Below, in pieces: positions 34,901-56,451 of a DNA stretch of 64,000 nt (position 1 is its first letter; every line of letters begins with the position of its first letter). The notes under the pieces were generated by a model that worked only from the letters and a program-made list of their open reading frames with translations, was not told where the DNA came from and did no database searches. The translations under genes were made by a program, and so were the position numbers. The stretch covers positions 314,501 through 378,500 of the forward strand of contig RPFO01000097.1 of NCBI GenBank assembly GCA_009746045.1, written 5' to 3'. The DNA is from Mesostigma viride (taxonomy: Eukaryota > Streptophyta > Mesostigmatophyceae > Mesostigmatales > Mesostigmataceae).

Positions 34901-35094
34901 AACAGAGAGGGAAAATAGCCGCCAAGAGGTAACGTTATGCACTGGTCGTGGTCCAGAAAGTCGCCACGGCAAATTGAATCCCTGGACGCGGCAGTGGCTT
35001 TGTCGCGGAAAAGGATACTGAATGTGCCTTCGCCAATCTTCTTGTCGACGACATAGCGTCCGGCAATTATGGCGCCCGGTTTGACAATTCCCAT
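16934..35094 (-). CDS. Tau-tubulin-kinase-like (CK1 superfamily) protein kinase gene, 8 exons
   Basis: Exons 35094-35019, 33354-33244, 32483-32329, 21899-21840, 20051-19884, 18896-18804, 18035-17946 and 17083-16982 join with matching phases (1,1,0,0,0,0,0) into 285 codons. The product is a complete Ser/Thr kinase domain: Gly loop GEGTFSEIY (residues 21-29), VAAK Lys43, HRD at 129-131, DFG at 152-154, and GTSAFASVNAH in the activation segment. FASVNAH, RRDDLWSL and SLPWRDCKDK are typical of tau-tubulin kinases, a CK1 branch, which phosphorylate cytoskeletal and ciliary targets. All catalytic residues are present. After exon 8 either the frame runs 15 more codons to TAA at 16936-16934 or a further exon follows. 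Introns total over 17 kb for 0.86 kb of coding DNA. Confidence 0.87.
16982..17083 (-). CDS. Kinase exon 8 (C-lobe end)
   Basis: CCACAG|AACCTG; NLIRYLRCLEFEQDPDYDYV followed by NDLLLSMQARAGIK. The F..DPDYDYV pattern is the usual end of CK1/tau-tubulin kinase domains. The end is either the donor AAG|GTACAT at 16982 or read-through to TAA at 16934. Confidence 0.82.
17068..17715. repeat. Exon-edge copies: kinase exon 8 acceptor border x5 to x6
   Basis: The border ggatcaggttctgtggcagc (17074-17093) recurs at about 17180, 17286, 17367 and 17691, with a fainter remnant near 17545. The first two units share ~100 bp of intron as well (caggcaggtttgcgcgagga). On the minus strand each copy keeps ccacag|aacctg or a close variant. 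Confidence 0.8.
17572..17677. repeat. 26-bp tandem repeat x4
   Basis: Four nearly perfect units of tacagtgcaaaacagcagga + aacagg, inside the exon-edge copy field of the exon 7-8 intron. Confidence 0.95.
17946..18035 (-). CDS. Kinase exon 7
   Basis: GCAG|GAGAAAG to GAG|GTGAGG; EKVGQLKAECSRHPEMFVNT and onward to PQELE. Matches the position of the KEKYD..LL segment in the family; 30 codons, phase 0. Confidence 0.8.
18072..18190. repeat. Short tandem duplications upstream of kinase exon 7
   Basis: gagaaacacacggcacagga recurs at 18078 and 18128, and gcacaggaggtgggacaag repeats further on. Confidence 0.75.
18528..18752. repeat. Exon-edge copies: kinase exon 6 donor border
   Basis: The exon 6 end (18799-18835, SLPWRDCKDK|gtac on the minus strand) recurs at 18713-18752, still readable as CLPWRDFKDKDSK, and more weakly at 18531-18555 (cgcgccatggcaggcg). 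Confidence 0.75.
18804..18896 (-). CDS. Kinase exon 6 (RDDLWSL)
   Basis: DLSRRDDLWSLLYVLVELLE then GSLPWRDCKDK|GTACAA; 31 codons, phase 0. Partial copies of both edges lie in the flanking introns. Confidence 0.9.
18866..19312. repeat. Exon-edge copies: kinase exon 6 acceptor border x3
   Basis: The real border (18866-18902) is repeated at 18966-19004, where it still encodes DLSRRDDLWSLL behind an intact CAG acceptor, and at 19281-19312 with the acceptor damaged. The nearer copy has about three differences in 38 bases. Confidence 0.85.
19575..19905. repeat. Exon-edge copies: kinase exon 5 donor border x3
   Basis: The real border (about 19877-19905; NAHMNK|gttggt) recurs at 19695-19715 (NAHMNE) and 19575-19602 (HAHLNG|gttggt). 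Spacing is about 120-190 bp. A further 15-base repeat (ttcccttgcgtgaga) sits at 19671 and 19790. Confidence 0.7.
19884..20051 (-). CDS. Kinase exon 5 (DFG and activation segment)
   Basis: Acceptor preceded by a ~30-bp poly-C run (20054-20083), then SNFVLPYGNRTGKAFIIDFG and the segment ending FASVNAHMNK|GTTGGT. 56 codons, both borders in phase 0. Confidence 0.9.
20036..20400. repeat. Exon-edge copies: kinase exon 5 acceptor border x2
   Basis: gcacaaagtttgactgggg with the following gaattgagaaccgtg and gaggaa (20039-20106) recurs as gcacaaagttgggctggg...caattcataatttcagaactg...gaggaa at 20350-20406. Between them caatagaggga/caataggggga also repeats. Confidence 0.6.
20488..20585. repeat. 20-bp tandem repeat, 5 units
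   Basis: ggatctgataggcccctaat, with small variants. Confidence 0.95.
20622..20886. repeat. 24-bp minisatellite, 11 units
   Basis: Units of catcaggaatagcaagctgt + ttgt in the intron between kinase exons 4 and 5. Confidence 0.95.
21118..21725. repeat. 18-bp minisatellite, about 34 units
   Basis: Units gtgagcaagggcatgagg alternating with a gcatacgg form. It opens every frame (GEQGHE, MSKGMRV, LTLMPL repeats), none of them credible as protein. Confidence 0.97.
21840..21899 (-). CDS. Kinase exon 4 (HRD catalytic loop)
   Basis: Sixty bases encode MLAAIRSVHQLGFVHRDVKP between GACAG|ATG and CCG|GTGAGG. It lies 10.4 kb from exon 3, beyond the giant minisatellite. Confidence 0.9.
21900..22420. other. 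Unique intron DNA next to kinase exon 4
   Basis: AT-rich sequence with two short repeats of atttcaaggatggcatcacg (21968, 21990). No exon seen. Confidence 0.5.
24637..27851. repeat. Higher-order unit of the minisatellite, copy 1 (3,215 bp)
   Basis: Every rare variant checked recurs exactly 3,215 bp later: ccacacaac (24837 to 28052, 25510 to 28725), ggctgattcc (25806 to 29021), the catcatccagcc form, catccggcc (27841 to 31056). Confidence 0.85.
27852..31066. repeat. Higher-order unit of the minisatellite, copy 2 (3,215 bp)
   Basis: Direct, adjacent duplicate of 24637-27851; it ends precisely where the array ends. Confidence 0.85.
31067..32328. other. Remainder of kinase intron 3, with exon-edge copies
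   Basis: Mostly unique AT-rich DNA (cgtaaatt-type motifs at 31165-31640; inverted pair around lagging TTAAGTC). Decayed copies of the exon 3 donor border (32321-32365; cctacctgccgccccacacg) occur at 32228-32266 (cacctgccgccccacgcaca), about 32068 (aacctgccggcttatgcg) and 31118-31158 (cctacctgctggc...aaggacaagcg). Confidence 0.65.
32329..32483 (-). CDS. Kinase exon 3 (N-lobe end and hinge)
   Basis: Acceptor CCCAG|ACTCG, donor CGGCAG|GTAGGG, phase 0 at the end. SPHVCRFIKEDSHEG and LLMELQGDSVSNLRRR match the HVCRFIG..MQLQG..LADLRR pattern of tau-tubulin kinases. Confidence 0.88.
32484..33243. other. Kinase intron 2
   Basis: Unique DNA with a 14-G run near 32810 and a poly-C/CA stretch near 33178-33210. 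No exon seen. Confidence 0.5.
33244..33354 (-). CDS. Kinase exon 2 (catalytic Lys, helix C)
   Basis: Acceptor GTCCAG|GCGAG, donor CAAG|GTACAG. Encodes EIYRTHDKEARTQVAAKIEK with Lys43 and the helix-C segment RHEAEVLRALQ; Glu in helix C is present. Confidence 0.88.
33352..33557. repeat. Exon-edge copies: kinase exon 2 acceptor border x2
   Basis: tggacgcccggcacagccac plus atcatcataataacaata (33356-33395) recurs as tggacgcccagtgccatcgc plus gtgataacaataa at 33521-33557. Confidence 0.6.
33558..34192. other. Kinase intron 1, left part
   Basis: Includes a short ATT/AAC-rich palindromic stretch (33555-33620) and gagcaac repeats near 33870. No exon seen. Confidence 0.45.
34193..34412. repeat. 77-bp tandem repeat x3
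   Basis: Units containing aatgctaggtcacactacta, gagcaccgtagc and ggccaccaccccccaac; three nearly identical copies. Confidence 0.9.
34413..35018. other. Kinase intron 1, right part
   Basis: Further decayed pieces of the aggtca-type repeat up to about 34560, then unique sequence to the exon 1 donor. No exon seen. Confidence 0.45.
35019..35094 (-). CDS. Kinase exon 1 (Gly-rich loop)
   Basis: MGIVKPGAIIAGRYVVDKKI followed by GEGTF, ending ATTCA|GTATCC in phase 1. The ATG is the only in-frame one near the domain start. Joining to exon 2 restores GEGTFSEIYRTHD. Confidence 0.8.
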
Positions 35095-36243
35095 TTCAAA
35101 GGGTAAATCTAGAAAGAAGTATCACAGCCTCAAATAACGAGCACAGCTATCGTATCATGGAAGAAGCGCCACCGCAAACTGCACTCGTAACAAAAGCCCA
35201 ACTGGTGAGCCATGCACCCTCCTGTGGCCACAGCATCTCGGCGGTTGCTCCAGTACACGCAAATATCCCAGCTAAGATAGGTCAAAATTCCCTTATCTAG
35301 GCAAGTAGTTGGCATCAAAGCGACATCCAGGCAAATAATGTCACATGCGTTCAATCGCAACTTCTCAGCTTGCTTCCTCAAGTGCTTGGTAACCGCGGGA
35401 AGCACCGTATTGCAACCCGCCTGTTGACCGCCATAATGGCTTGGGAACACCCAAGGCCAGAAAAGGTTAAGAATTCGTTTGCCCGCCACCTCGTAGGTTC
35501 CTACGTGGCACCTCGGCAAGGACATGAAGAATGCAGCCGGAGATCATGTACTAGCCGTACGGCACCCGTCGGCAACTACAGGCAAGCAAGACCACATGAC
35601 AGCGCGTGACAAGCTGACTGCCCAAGCTTGCCCGCTTGGCGTTGGAGCCATGAAAGAAGCTTGGATGTGAAGGTTTCTAATTGGGTTATACTAATAAAAT
35701 ACTGATTCCTGGTTACGGAAAGTTTGCAAAGCCCACCCTTTTGCAGCCCAGGGTCCATTCAAGGAACGAATTCAGGCACCACGTGACGCCAATGTTCCGC
35801 GCCAACAATCAACATCGGCCAAATTTTCAATCGCTGATGCCATCACGGTGGGTACACTTTTACCTGCATGCATGACAACAACACGCAGCATCGGGGCCGT
35901 GTCGGGCACCCACATAACCTGGTCACGGACCACGTAAATAATTCATCGCGAGTAATTTAATACAATCTGGCTGTTCAACGTCGTTAAAGCATTTGGAGCG
36001 TTTGTGGCCGTACTTTCTTGCCGCGCGGCTTTTGCAATTTTGCAGATCCCAGCAAATGCCGTACACCGACGTTTTACGTGAAAGGTGGTTGTCGACTTTC
36101 GCATGTCGACGGCTGGCCGGCGCATTGCCGAGGCCTTGAAGGAAGGGAGTATAGCAGGTGTGAAATTTTAATTGGAAAAAATACATTAATTCTGAGAAAA
36201 CGATTAGGCAAAGGGGGGCGTTGTAAATAAGATTATAACGGAG
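35095..36243. promoter_or_regulatory. Shared divergent intergenic region of the kinase and SLH genes
   Basis: 1.15 kb between the two start codons, which point away from each other, so both promoters should be here. No convincing TATA box or tandem elements were found; short ORFs lack motifs. Untranslated 5' exons are possible. Confidence 0.45.
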
Positions 36244-49852
<13,609 letters not shown>

Positions 49853-50124
49853 TGCATGGGTGGATTGCACCCACTGATCTGAACCTGGCCAGCAAGTAAC
49901 GCTGCTGCCCAAGCATGGTTACTGCATATGACATAGCTACTAGTGGTACCTGCTTAGCGCCCAATCCCCTATGGAGTGCGTGGGATTTTGGCCATTTTCC
50001 CTGCGGCGTTGAATAGTAGTATGCGACATGGCTTATAATTAGGTTTTGTTTAGTTTTGTTTGCTCATTGCCGTGGCTACAATGAGCGTGGTTACAATAAG
50101 CTGCTGACTGGATGTTCTTTAGCA

Positions 50125-50130
50125 TGTAAA
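50125..50130 (+). terminator. Poly(A) signal TGTAA, SLH gene
   Basis: TGTAAA about 270 bp after the stop codon. TGTAA is the standard polyadenylation signal of chlorophyte nuclear genes. Confidence 0.5.
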
Positions 50131-50628
50131 ATACCCCCACCTCACAGCTTTCCCGAATGGAATTAATGCACTAATTAAACTCGTGCTCCCGTTGGGGAGT
50201 CACGGAGCATTAACCCCGATTGATGGATGGATGGATCCATTTCTGGCCTTGCCTTGCTTTGCATGCATCACCACAAAACATCAAATTTATTACAATACGT
50301 GTGCTAGCTCTATACGGTGGAATAACACAGACATGTCTACCAGTTGGCAACACGGCCATCTGTATGCTAGGGTGAGCACAAGTGCTATGTGAATTTGCAG
50401 GGCCAGCCCACAGCAGCTGTGCCCCTGCTCTACCCACATCTCCTTACATGGCTAACAGCCGAAAATACATAGGACATGCAAAAAAGAAAACTACCTAGCT
50501 ATGGGGGCCGGTACTTTGTCCCAACCCAGGTTCACCCTCGGGTTAGTTAAACCATTTCCCCCCTGACCTCCCACACAAGGGTGAGGTCAGTTGATAGCTA
50601 AAAGACGAGAGATGAAGACAGGAAGACG
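50131..50628. other. Intergenic between SLH gene and DIRS-like element
   Basis: Contains the dispersed repeat at 50173-50210, (gatg)n near 50222 and a hairpin at 50567-50594 (ctgacctccc...gggtgaggtcag) close to the element's 3' end. Confidence 0.5.
50173..50210 (+). repeat. 38-bp dispersed repeat
   Basis: aactcgtgctcccgttgggg with agtcacggagca is identical at 61214-61251; a diverged relative followed by the same ggatggatggat tail is at 10573-10635. Confidence 0.85.
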
Positions 50629-51375
50629 TCAAAACTCGACGCCACCGAAGTGGCGCCGAAAAGCCGCTGTGTCAAAACCCAGGGCCTGAGCCCAGAGGGC
50701 GGGCGGGATGTCTCGCCCCAGGAGGCTGCGGTGGAGGCCAATGTAGCGCGTGACCGAGAGGGCCGAAGCCCACCGGCCGCGCAGCTGAATGGCCTCCGGC
50801 GACTCGCCAGCGATGGCATCGTGCGTCGCCCCTCCATGCCGGAGGCTGTGAAAGGAAAACATCCCCGGGATGCCCATGCGGGCCTGCGCAGCTTCCCACT
50901 GCTGCCTAGCCTGGCTGTACGTTAAACCCCGAAAAAGAAGTGCATCCGGGGGTTGGCCAGCCGTCAGGCGTCGCAGGAGCCACAAAGAAAGTGGATCCCG
51001 GACGAGGACGTGCTGGGCCGCCCCCTGCGCAGTCTTGGGGTTGCGCAGCACAAGGGCACCGACCGCAGGCCCTGGCTCGAGAAGGGGGTGGCCAGGATGA
51101 GCCACATCCCGAACCCGCAGCCCTAGCGCCTCGCTAATGCTTAAATACTGCTGGAAAGCAATAATAATCAACACACTCAAATGCACCTCTCGACGTGAAA
51201 CTAGCAACAGGGCAGTGAAATAGCAAAGGCGCCAGGGCATAGGCGGAGGGCTGACAGCCGGAACAAGCCGCTGCCAACCTGCTAGCAGGCGGTCCGCCAG
51301 TACCCGATTCCGAACAATGTCGGGGTAGTACAGGTGCAGACAGGCCTTGGCGTGCTCACTACATTTCGCCGCCTA
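50629..51375 (-). CDS. Tyrosine recombinase of the DIRS-like element
   Basis: About 248 codons from a CCTAG|GCGGCG acceptor-like border (51376) to the stop at 50629. Residues ~1-75 form the core-binding part (AAKCSEHAKACLHLYYPDIV). The catalytic part has FQQYLSISEALGLRVRDV, HSLRHGGAT (HxxR), GRWASALSV and the Tyr in TRYIGLH. In active enzymes the position before ISE is Arg (box I); here it is Ser (AGC), which should abolish strand cleavage. No ATG is needed if it is translated as part of a longer polyprotein. Confidence 0.8.
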
Positions 51376-51949
51376 GGACACCTTTTTTAGCGGGGAATGT
51401 GGTTCGGTCTAGTAGGGGAAAACGGTGGCAGATCTCCGAGCGTCAGATACTAGGAAATTTCGTTGCGTTCGTATCGAGAGTAGATTTCTGACAATTTTCC
51501 TCGTTCGGACAGAGCCACAGTGAATTTCAGCATCCGTCCAGTACCAAAGCATGGACCTAGCAGGAATTCCGTCAGACATCTCGGAAGTAGCAATTTTTAG
51601 TATCGAGCGCACTTTCGCTAGTGTTCAGTACGAATTCGGCCTCCGTCAGGTCAGCAAGCGGCGTGGGAATATACTGAACCGAACAAAACGGTGGACTGTA
51701 CTAAGAAATTCGTACTCAAATTTCGTCATCGGAATCGGAGGGAAATATTCGACCAAGGACTAGAGATTTCATCGAATTTTCAGAACTGGCCAATTGATGC
51801 CAAATGGCGCGATTCTAGATAACAAGTGTTGCTTTACTGGTATCCGACGGTGCCGAACTTCGAAATTGAATTTGTAACCCCCGCCGTATTGACGGAACCA
51901 CATTCTCGCATAAATTGGGTTTCCGCGGTGGCGAAATGTAGTGGGCATA
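51376..51949 (-). other. Possible intron between RNase H/2A and recombinase exons
   Basis: From GCG|GTACCT (51950/51949) to CCTAG|GCGGCG (51376/51375), both phase 0. Composition (ttcgtatcg, gaattc, aaattt) differs from the GC-rich coding flanks. The alternative donor ATACCA|GTAAAG lies further in. Splicing is inferred. Confidence 0.45.
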
Positions 51950-52176
51950 AGGTACGCCCCCGCCCCCCTCTGGCATGGTAGACAGCAGAAATCCCGGCAC
52001 TCACAGAAAATGGCTTCTGCGTCAGCTGGGTCGACGGGGCCAGGAGGCAAGTCCCGAGGGCGTCGAGCCCCCTCAGGCCCAGGGTTGGGATGCACGTCAC
52101 CACACCGGGTCAAGTCAGGAATCCAAGCGCCACGCCGACTGACCTTGTCAGCTGGGTTGTGGTCAGTAGCCACCCA
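51950..52176 (-). CDS. DIRS-like element: RNase H end and 2A-like motif
   Basis: Begins WVATDHNPADKVSRRG, the C-terminal W-x(5)-NPAD-x-x-SR signature of retroelement RNase H, then LTRCGDVHPNPGPEGA (52075-52101 for GDVHPNPGP), then a Pro/Cys-rich linker. The 2A-like motif would separate RT/RH from recombinase by ribosome skipping if functional; the usual Glu is His. Confidence 0.65.
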
Positions 52177-52956
52177 CTATTACAATTCGTTCAAGTGGCC
52201 CGCCGGAGCGGCTGTACAATTTTTCCCAGTGAGCGCGCTGCCAAGTGTACTTGTGGGCAAATTTTTAGGTGCCCCGTCACTTCGAGGTACTAAAAATTAG
52301 GCTACGGTACGAATTCAGCGAATTTCAGCGAATTTTCAGTCGAACCAAAGGAAGTGACGCCAACTACCAAAAAGTTTCCGTTACGAATTTTCAGCCCAAC
52401 ACTCGCGCAAAATGAAGTGACGGCAACTACCAAAAAGTTTCCGTTACGAATTTTCACTCCCACACGTTTGCACAAAAGGAAGTGACGGCAACTACCAAAA
52501 AGTTTCCGTTACGAATTTTCAGTCCCACACTTCGCGCAAATTTTAGTAGGGCTGCACGCGAGCTACCTTTCAAAATTTTGCGCTAGTATGGAACGCATTT
52601 CATTCGTCTGGAGGAACGCTGCCCGCCAACTACCCCCGTTCAGAAAGTTCCGCCGAAATTTACCCGAGATTTGGAAATCTGAACGTCCGCGCAAATTTTA
52701 GTAGGGCTGCACGCAAGCTACCTTTCAAAATTTTGCGCAAGTATGGAACGCAATTCATTCGTCCGGAGGAATGCTGCTCGTCAACTGCCCCCGTTCAGAA
52801 AGTTGCGCCGAACTTTACTTGAGATTTGGAAATCTGAACGTGCGGTTGGAGTTTCGCGGGGAAACCCAAGTTCCCAAGTAATTCACCAATGACGCGCTTC
52901 GAACACTTGTCCGCTAAAACCTAAGCAGCCGCTCCGGCTGGCCACTTAAACGAAAC
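52177..52956 (-). mobile_element. Intron-like insertion with terminal inverted repeats inside RNase H (introner-like)
   Basis: 780 bp from CAA|GTTTCG (52956) to TAATAG|TGG (52177). Removing it joins GSDQ to WVATDHNPAD in frame. Inside its ends are 29-bp inverted repeats at 52186-52214 and 52926-52954 (27 of 29 match; core CCGGAGCGGCTG). The interior carries three ~68-bp units (cggcaactaccaaaaagttt, 52350-52530) and two ~160-bp units (attttagtagggctgcacgc, 52543 and 52692). No ORF of its own. Confidence 0.65.
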
Positions 52957-53530
52957 TTGATCGGACCCAGTGGCTCTGTATGTCGCCAGCCAGTGACATT
53001 GCGCAGTAGCACCGAACCAGCTGGTTGAGGCGCGGTAGGAAGACGACCGCCCTCTGACAAACGCCCCCAGCACAGCACTAGAGTCCACGAGCCTGACGAC
53101 TCGCTTACCTTGACACGCCTTGGTCCGGCACGACCACTCGACCCCCTGCGTCACAGCAATGGCCTCGACGTTGATGTGGTTAGTTAGGCTGCCCCCCGGC
53201 CACCTGTAGGACAGTGCCGTACGCCAGTGGCCACCGTCCAGCAGGCTGTAATCCGCCCCCTCCTCCATGCGCTCCAGGTCCCAGTCCTCCCCAGACGTTA
53301 AGGCTGTCGTCCGCCACCCCCGCGCTTCGCGCCGGGTCGCCAGCCGGGCACAATCGGCCCCAGGCAGGTCCCTGTAGACCACCCCACCGCCGGAACTGCT
53401 CACATCACTTGCGACGACCCGGTCAGAAAGGGGCCGGGCCCTGGCAGCCCTCAAAAAGGGGGCCATGCAGGTCGATCGCGGCCTGAAGCTCCTGGCGGGC
53501 CCCCGCAGGGAGGCGCCAGCGGCGCCCAGG
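52957..53530 (-). CDS. DIRS-like element: RNase H domain
   Basis: RLPAGARQELQAAIDLH leads, after a one-base frameshift near 53460, to VVASDVSSSGGGVVYRD (first Asp), NHINVEAIAVTQGVEW (Glu) and VRLVDSSAVLGAFVRG (Asp), the D-E-D core of RNase H, then ATYRATGSDQ at the insertion border. Confidence 0.72.
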
Positions 53531-54000
53531 CAGGGAGGCGTTCATGGCTGCTAGCAGCCGATACGTCTCAGACTGGTCACACCGAGAGCATGGGGCGGCA
53601 CAGCAGATGCATCCACACCCACTGCCCAAGCACAGAACTAAGTTCACAATAGTATGTGAACCCGCGATCCAAGATTCTATGAGTAGCAGCGATAACCGCC
53701 ACCCGACACGCTCAGGAACGGGCACCACGTCACCATCTCTTTGGTGAATGACACCCTGACCGCCTCAGTGCACACCAGTCTGCTCAGCTGTCGCCCGTAC
53801 CACCTTGTCAGACTTCTGCACCAGCCCAACAGCGGCGTAGGCAGCCTGAACACGATCTAGCTGCTGATTCACCCCATCCACCGATGCAGAGTGGGTGAAA
53901 TGGAGGTCATCGATCATCACAGCATGCATACCTTCCAGATCCTGCCGAGATTCGAAGCACGGCGATCGAGGGCGCCAAGGGTGCAGCAGGGTCCTCCCCC
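53531..54000 (-). pseudogene. DIRS-like element: reverse transcriptase remnant
   Basis: EGMHAVMIDDLHFTHSAS (about 53940-53887) is the RT catalytic (Y/M)-x-DD motif in context, followed by QKSDKVVRATAEQTGVH as in DIRS RTs. A frameshift near 53768 and another before LLAAMNASLPGRRW show decay. The fingers region upstream is not readable. Confidence 0.6.
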
Positions 54001-55112
54001 AGCCTCAGCCGGACGGTCTCGATCCGGCCCACGCCTCGTTGGCCTCCGCCACCAGGATCAGCGCTGACATGTTGATGCTCAGCCCACGGCTAGCCTCCAA
54101 CGGGGGCTTGGGGCCACAGCGGTACAACACTGTCAGACTGGTGCACACACTAGGCCACAGCGACGGCCAGCTTGTTTCCCATTGGCCAGCACAACATCCA
54201 CGGCCACACCTTCCCACGAGCCCCACTCAGGCCCACAAGATTCGACCACACCGGCATCCAGGCACAGTACCGCCGCATCCAAACGGGCAGGCGGAGTCTG
54301 TTGTGGTACGAATCCAAATCTGATATACGCCCCCAAAAACATCCTCCCCAGCATGCGTGGGCAAATCACAAATCACGCCAAGGTGTGGTAAAAAAGCGGG
54401 CATAGGATCTGGTACTAATGTTGCCACGACGGTTGTCCACACATCAGCCGTATACGGCCGTCGGGCTTTCCGACCCCCAAAGTACCGTTCACCATAGGCG
54501 GCTCCTCAAGAAATCCACCCAAAATCCCCCTCTCCACACACACCGTGCAAACCCGCGCGAACTCCTCCATGCTACACCGGCCCCGCGAGATCCGCATCGA
54601 CTTCTGCAGGATCCTCTCTGCTGGGCTCAGCGTCCGTACCATCTTTCTCTCATCATTCAAAATTGCTCCCCAAGAGGGGGGTAGTAAGTTCAGTGCTCAC
54701 ATCCACTTGGCCACCTTCCCCCGGACCAGGCAAGGCCAAGCGTGCGGCTACTATAACGGTTCGTAAGGGGCTCCTTCAGCATATTCACCCCCATCCACTA
54801 CAGATCCTGCCATTGCCGCTACGAAACCACCGTTCCGGCGGACTGTCAAAAGACCTGCAACTGCATCATCGAATTCCCATCTAGGGCCGCCTGCAGAGGC
54901 CCGGGCACACGGGCTGAATCTGCAGCAGGCGGGTCTCGCCCTCCCCCCCCCATCCAGTTTAACGCCCTAACCGCTTGACAGGCTAGTGTGCCAACATTAA
55001 AAGCCCGACTCATCCTACTATCGCGCCTACTACGGCCTGAGCGTACCTGCTGCCACCAGTCACGAGGTGGCAGGGGTGCTGGAAGACTGTAGTGGAAGAA
55101 GGCACCGCTCCC
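54001..55112 (-). pseudogene. DIRS-like element: degenerate region between gag-like and RT
   Basis: GC-rich with short ORFs in all frames and no domain I can name. By position it should hold the N-terminal part of pol. Confidence 0.4.
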
Positions 55113-56313
55113 TCACTTGTTGTTGTTCAATGGACGGGCCGCCCTGCCCCTTCTTGCCGGGACCCTGCTCCAGCTTGTGCTGATCTTTCGAAGCTTTCTT
55201 GTGCTGATCTTCGAAGCTTCCCCATGCTCATCGCAGCCCGGACCGCCGGAGACACCAGCATCGCCCCACCCTCCTGGAATGGCAGCATTGCCGACGGAGT
55301 GCCCTTCGATCCAGCCCGTCGACACCACATCCACCAACTGGCACGCCGTGATCAGCTTCGCCAGGTACTCGGCTGCTGCCAGCTCCAGAATCACTTCGGA
55401 GCGTGGCGTGCCGGCCCAGTAGCCAAATTCTGTGACCATCGTGTCCAGAATCCCTGCCATCTGCAGGACCAGCATTCGCCTCTCCCCGCTGGCTGTGCTG
55501 CCGTGCATCGTCAGCAGTAGTGACGCACGGATGGACTTCCCCCCCACGCTCTCCGCGTAGTCCAGCATCCCCGGCAGCACCGCCTCCAGCATGTTGCTCA
55601 GCGGCAGGCCGGACCGGCACTGCATGCCCGCTCAGCACCACTCCCGCCTTCGTGCACGCCAGCCTGCCAGCAGTGGTCGCCGCGGCTGGCTTGCAGCTGC
55701 TGGAGTCTTTGCCTGGTCCAGCAGCTTCGACATAGCCGCTATCAGGTCGCCAATATCTCCGCCAGTGCGGGCGTTGCCCGGCCGGGATGGAAGCCCTCCA
55801 GCTGGCGTCGCGCCATACGGCCCGTCTCAGTCTCGGTCCCCAGCAGCCGACCTATGTTTCGGTCTAGGTCCGCCACATCCAGCTGGTCGATCGCCCCAGC
55901 CGGGCACCATCCTCCTCCCCAGCGCCCGCTCGACCTTGCCCCGCCCCTCCGCTTCCACCTGCCGAATTAAGGGGGAACACCCCCAGTTCCCACCCCACCT
56001 GCTGACACTGGTGGATCCGGCTCGATCAGACTGCATGCAATAGCCTCCCCCCTGAATTGGCAGCGCTGCTAGCACATCGGCCAGGGCCTCCTCCCCATCC
56101 CAGTCGCTGACAAACCCCCTTTTCTCCAATACGTCCATGACGTTCCTGGCACGCCCCTCACTGATTGAGCTTCTGGATCCGCTCTAGCCAAATCCCCTTC
56201 CCTAGGATCTTCTGGACCGCAGTGGCGGCCTCCTTTGGGGTGCATCCCTCCTTGGCTGCTTGCTTGAGTTTTGCTATGAAATTCCGGTCTGGGGCTGTCA
56301 CTGTTGAGGTCAT
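55113..56313 (-). pseudogene. DIRS-like element: gag-like ORF, frameshifted
   Basis: Starts with ATG at 56313 (MTSTVTAPDRNFIAKLKQAA, through KEGCTPKEAATAVQKIL) to a stop at 56158; continues in other frames as MDVLEKRGFVSDWDGEEALA (56138 on) and MLDYAESVGGKSIRASLLLT (about 55560 on), the last open to 55113. Three pieces with protein-like composition in the gag position; no zinc knuckle seen. Confidence 0.5.
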
Positions 56314-56442
56314 GGTGGGTTATAATGGTGGTTGATGTGTTATCTTGCGTTTTGTTTTTTGTGATGTGGTCACGTGAGGTTCTCAGGCACAAGAAACAAA
56401 CTGCTTCCCTATAGAATGGAACGTACTATGGCCGGAAGCCCA

Positions 56443-56451
56443 CCTTTTATA
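56443..56451 (-). promoter_or_regulatory. TATA box of the DIRS-like element
   Basis: TATAAAAGG on the minus strand, 130 bp before the gag-like ATG at 56313. Confidence 0.55.

Larger units (their letters stand above)
50629..56451 (-). mobile_element. Decayed DIRS-like (tyrosine-recombinase) retrotransposon
   Basis: Order on the minus strand: TATA box, gag-like ORF pieces, RT with IDD motif, RNase H, 2A-like motif, tyrosine recombinase, with the recombinase last. RT plus RNase H plus a tyrosine recombinase instead of an integrase defines DIRS-type elements, known from volvocine and other green algae. At least four frameshifts break the ORFs. Terminal repeats were not identified, so the ends are approximate. 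Confidence 0.8.
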
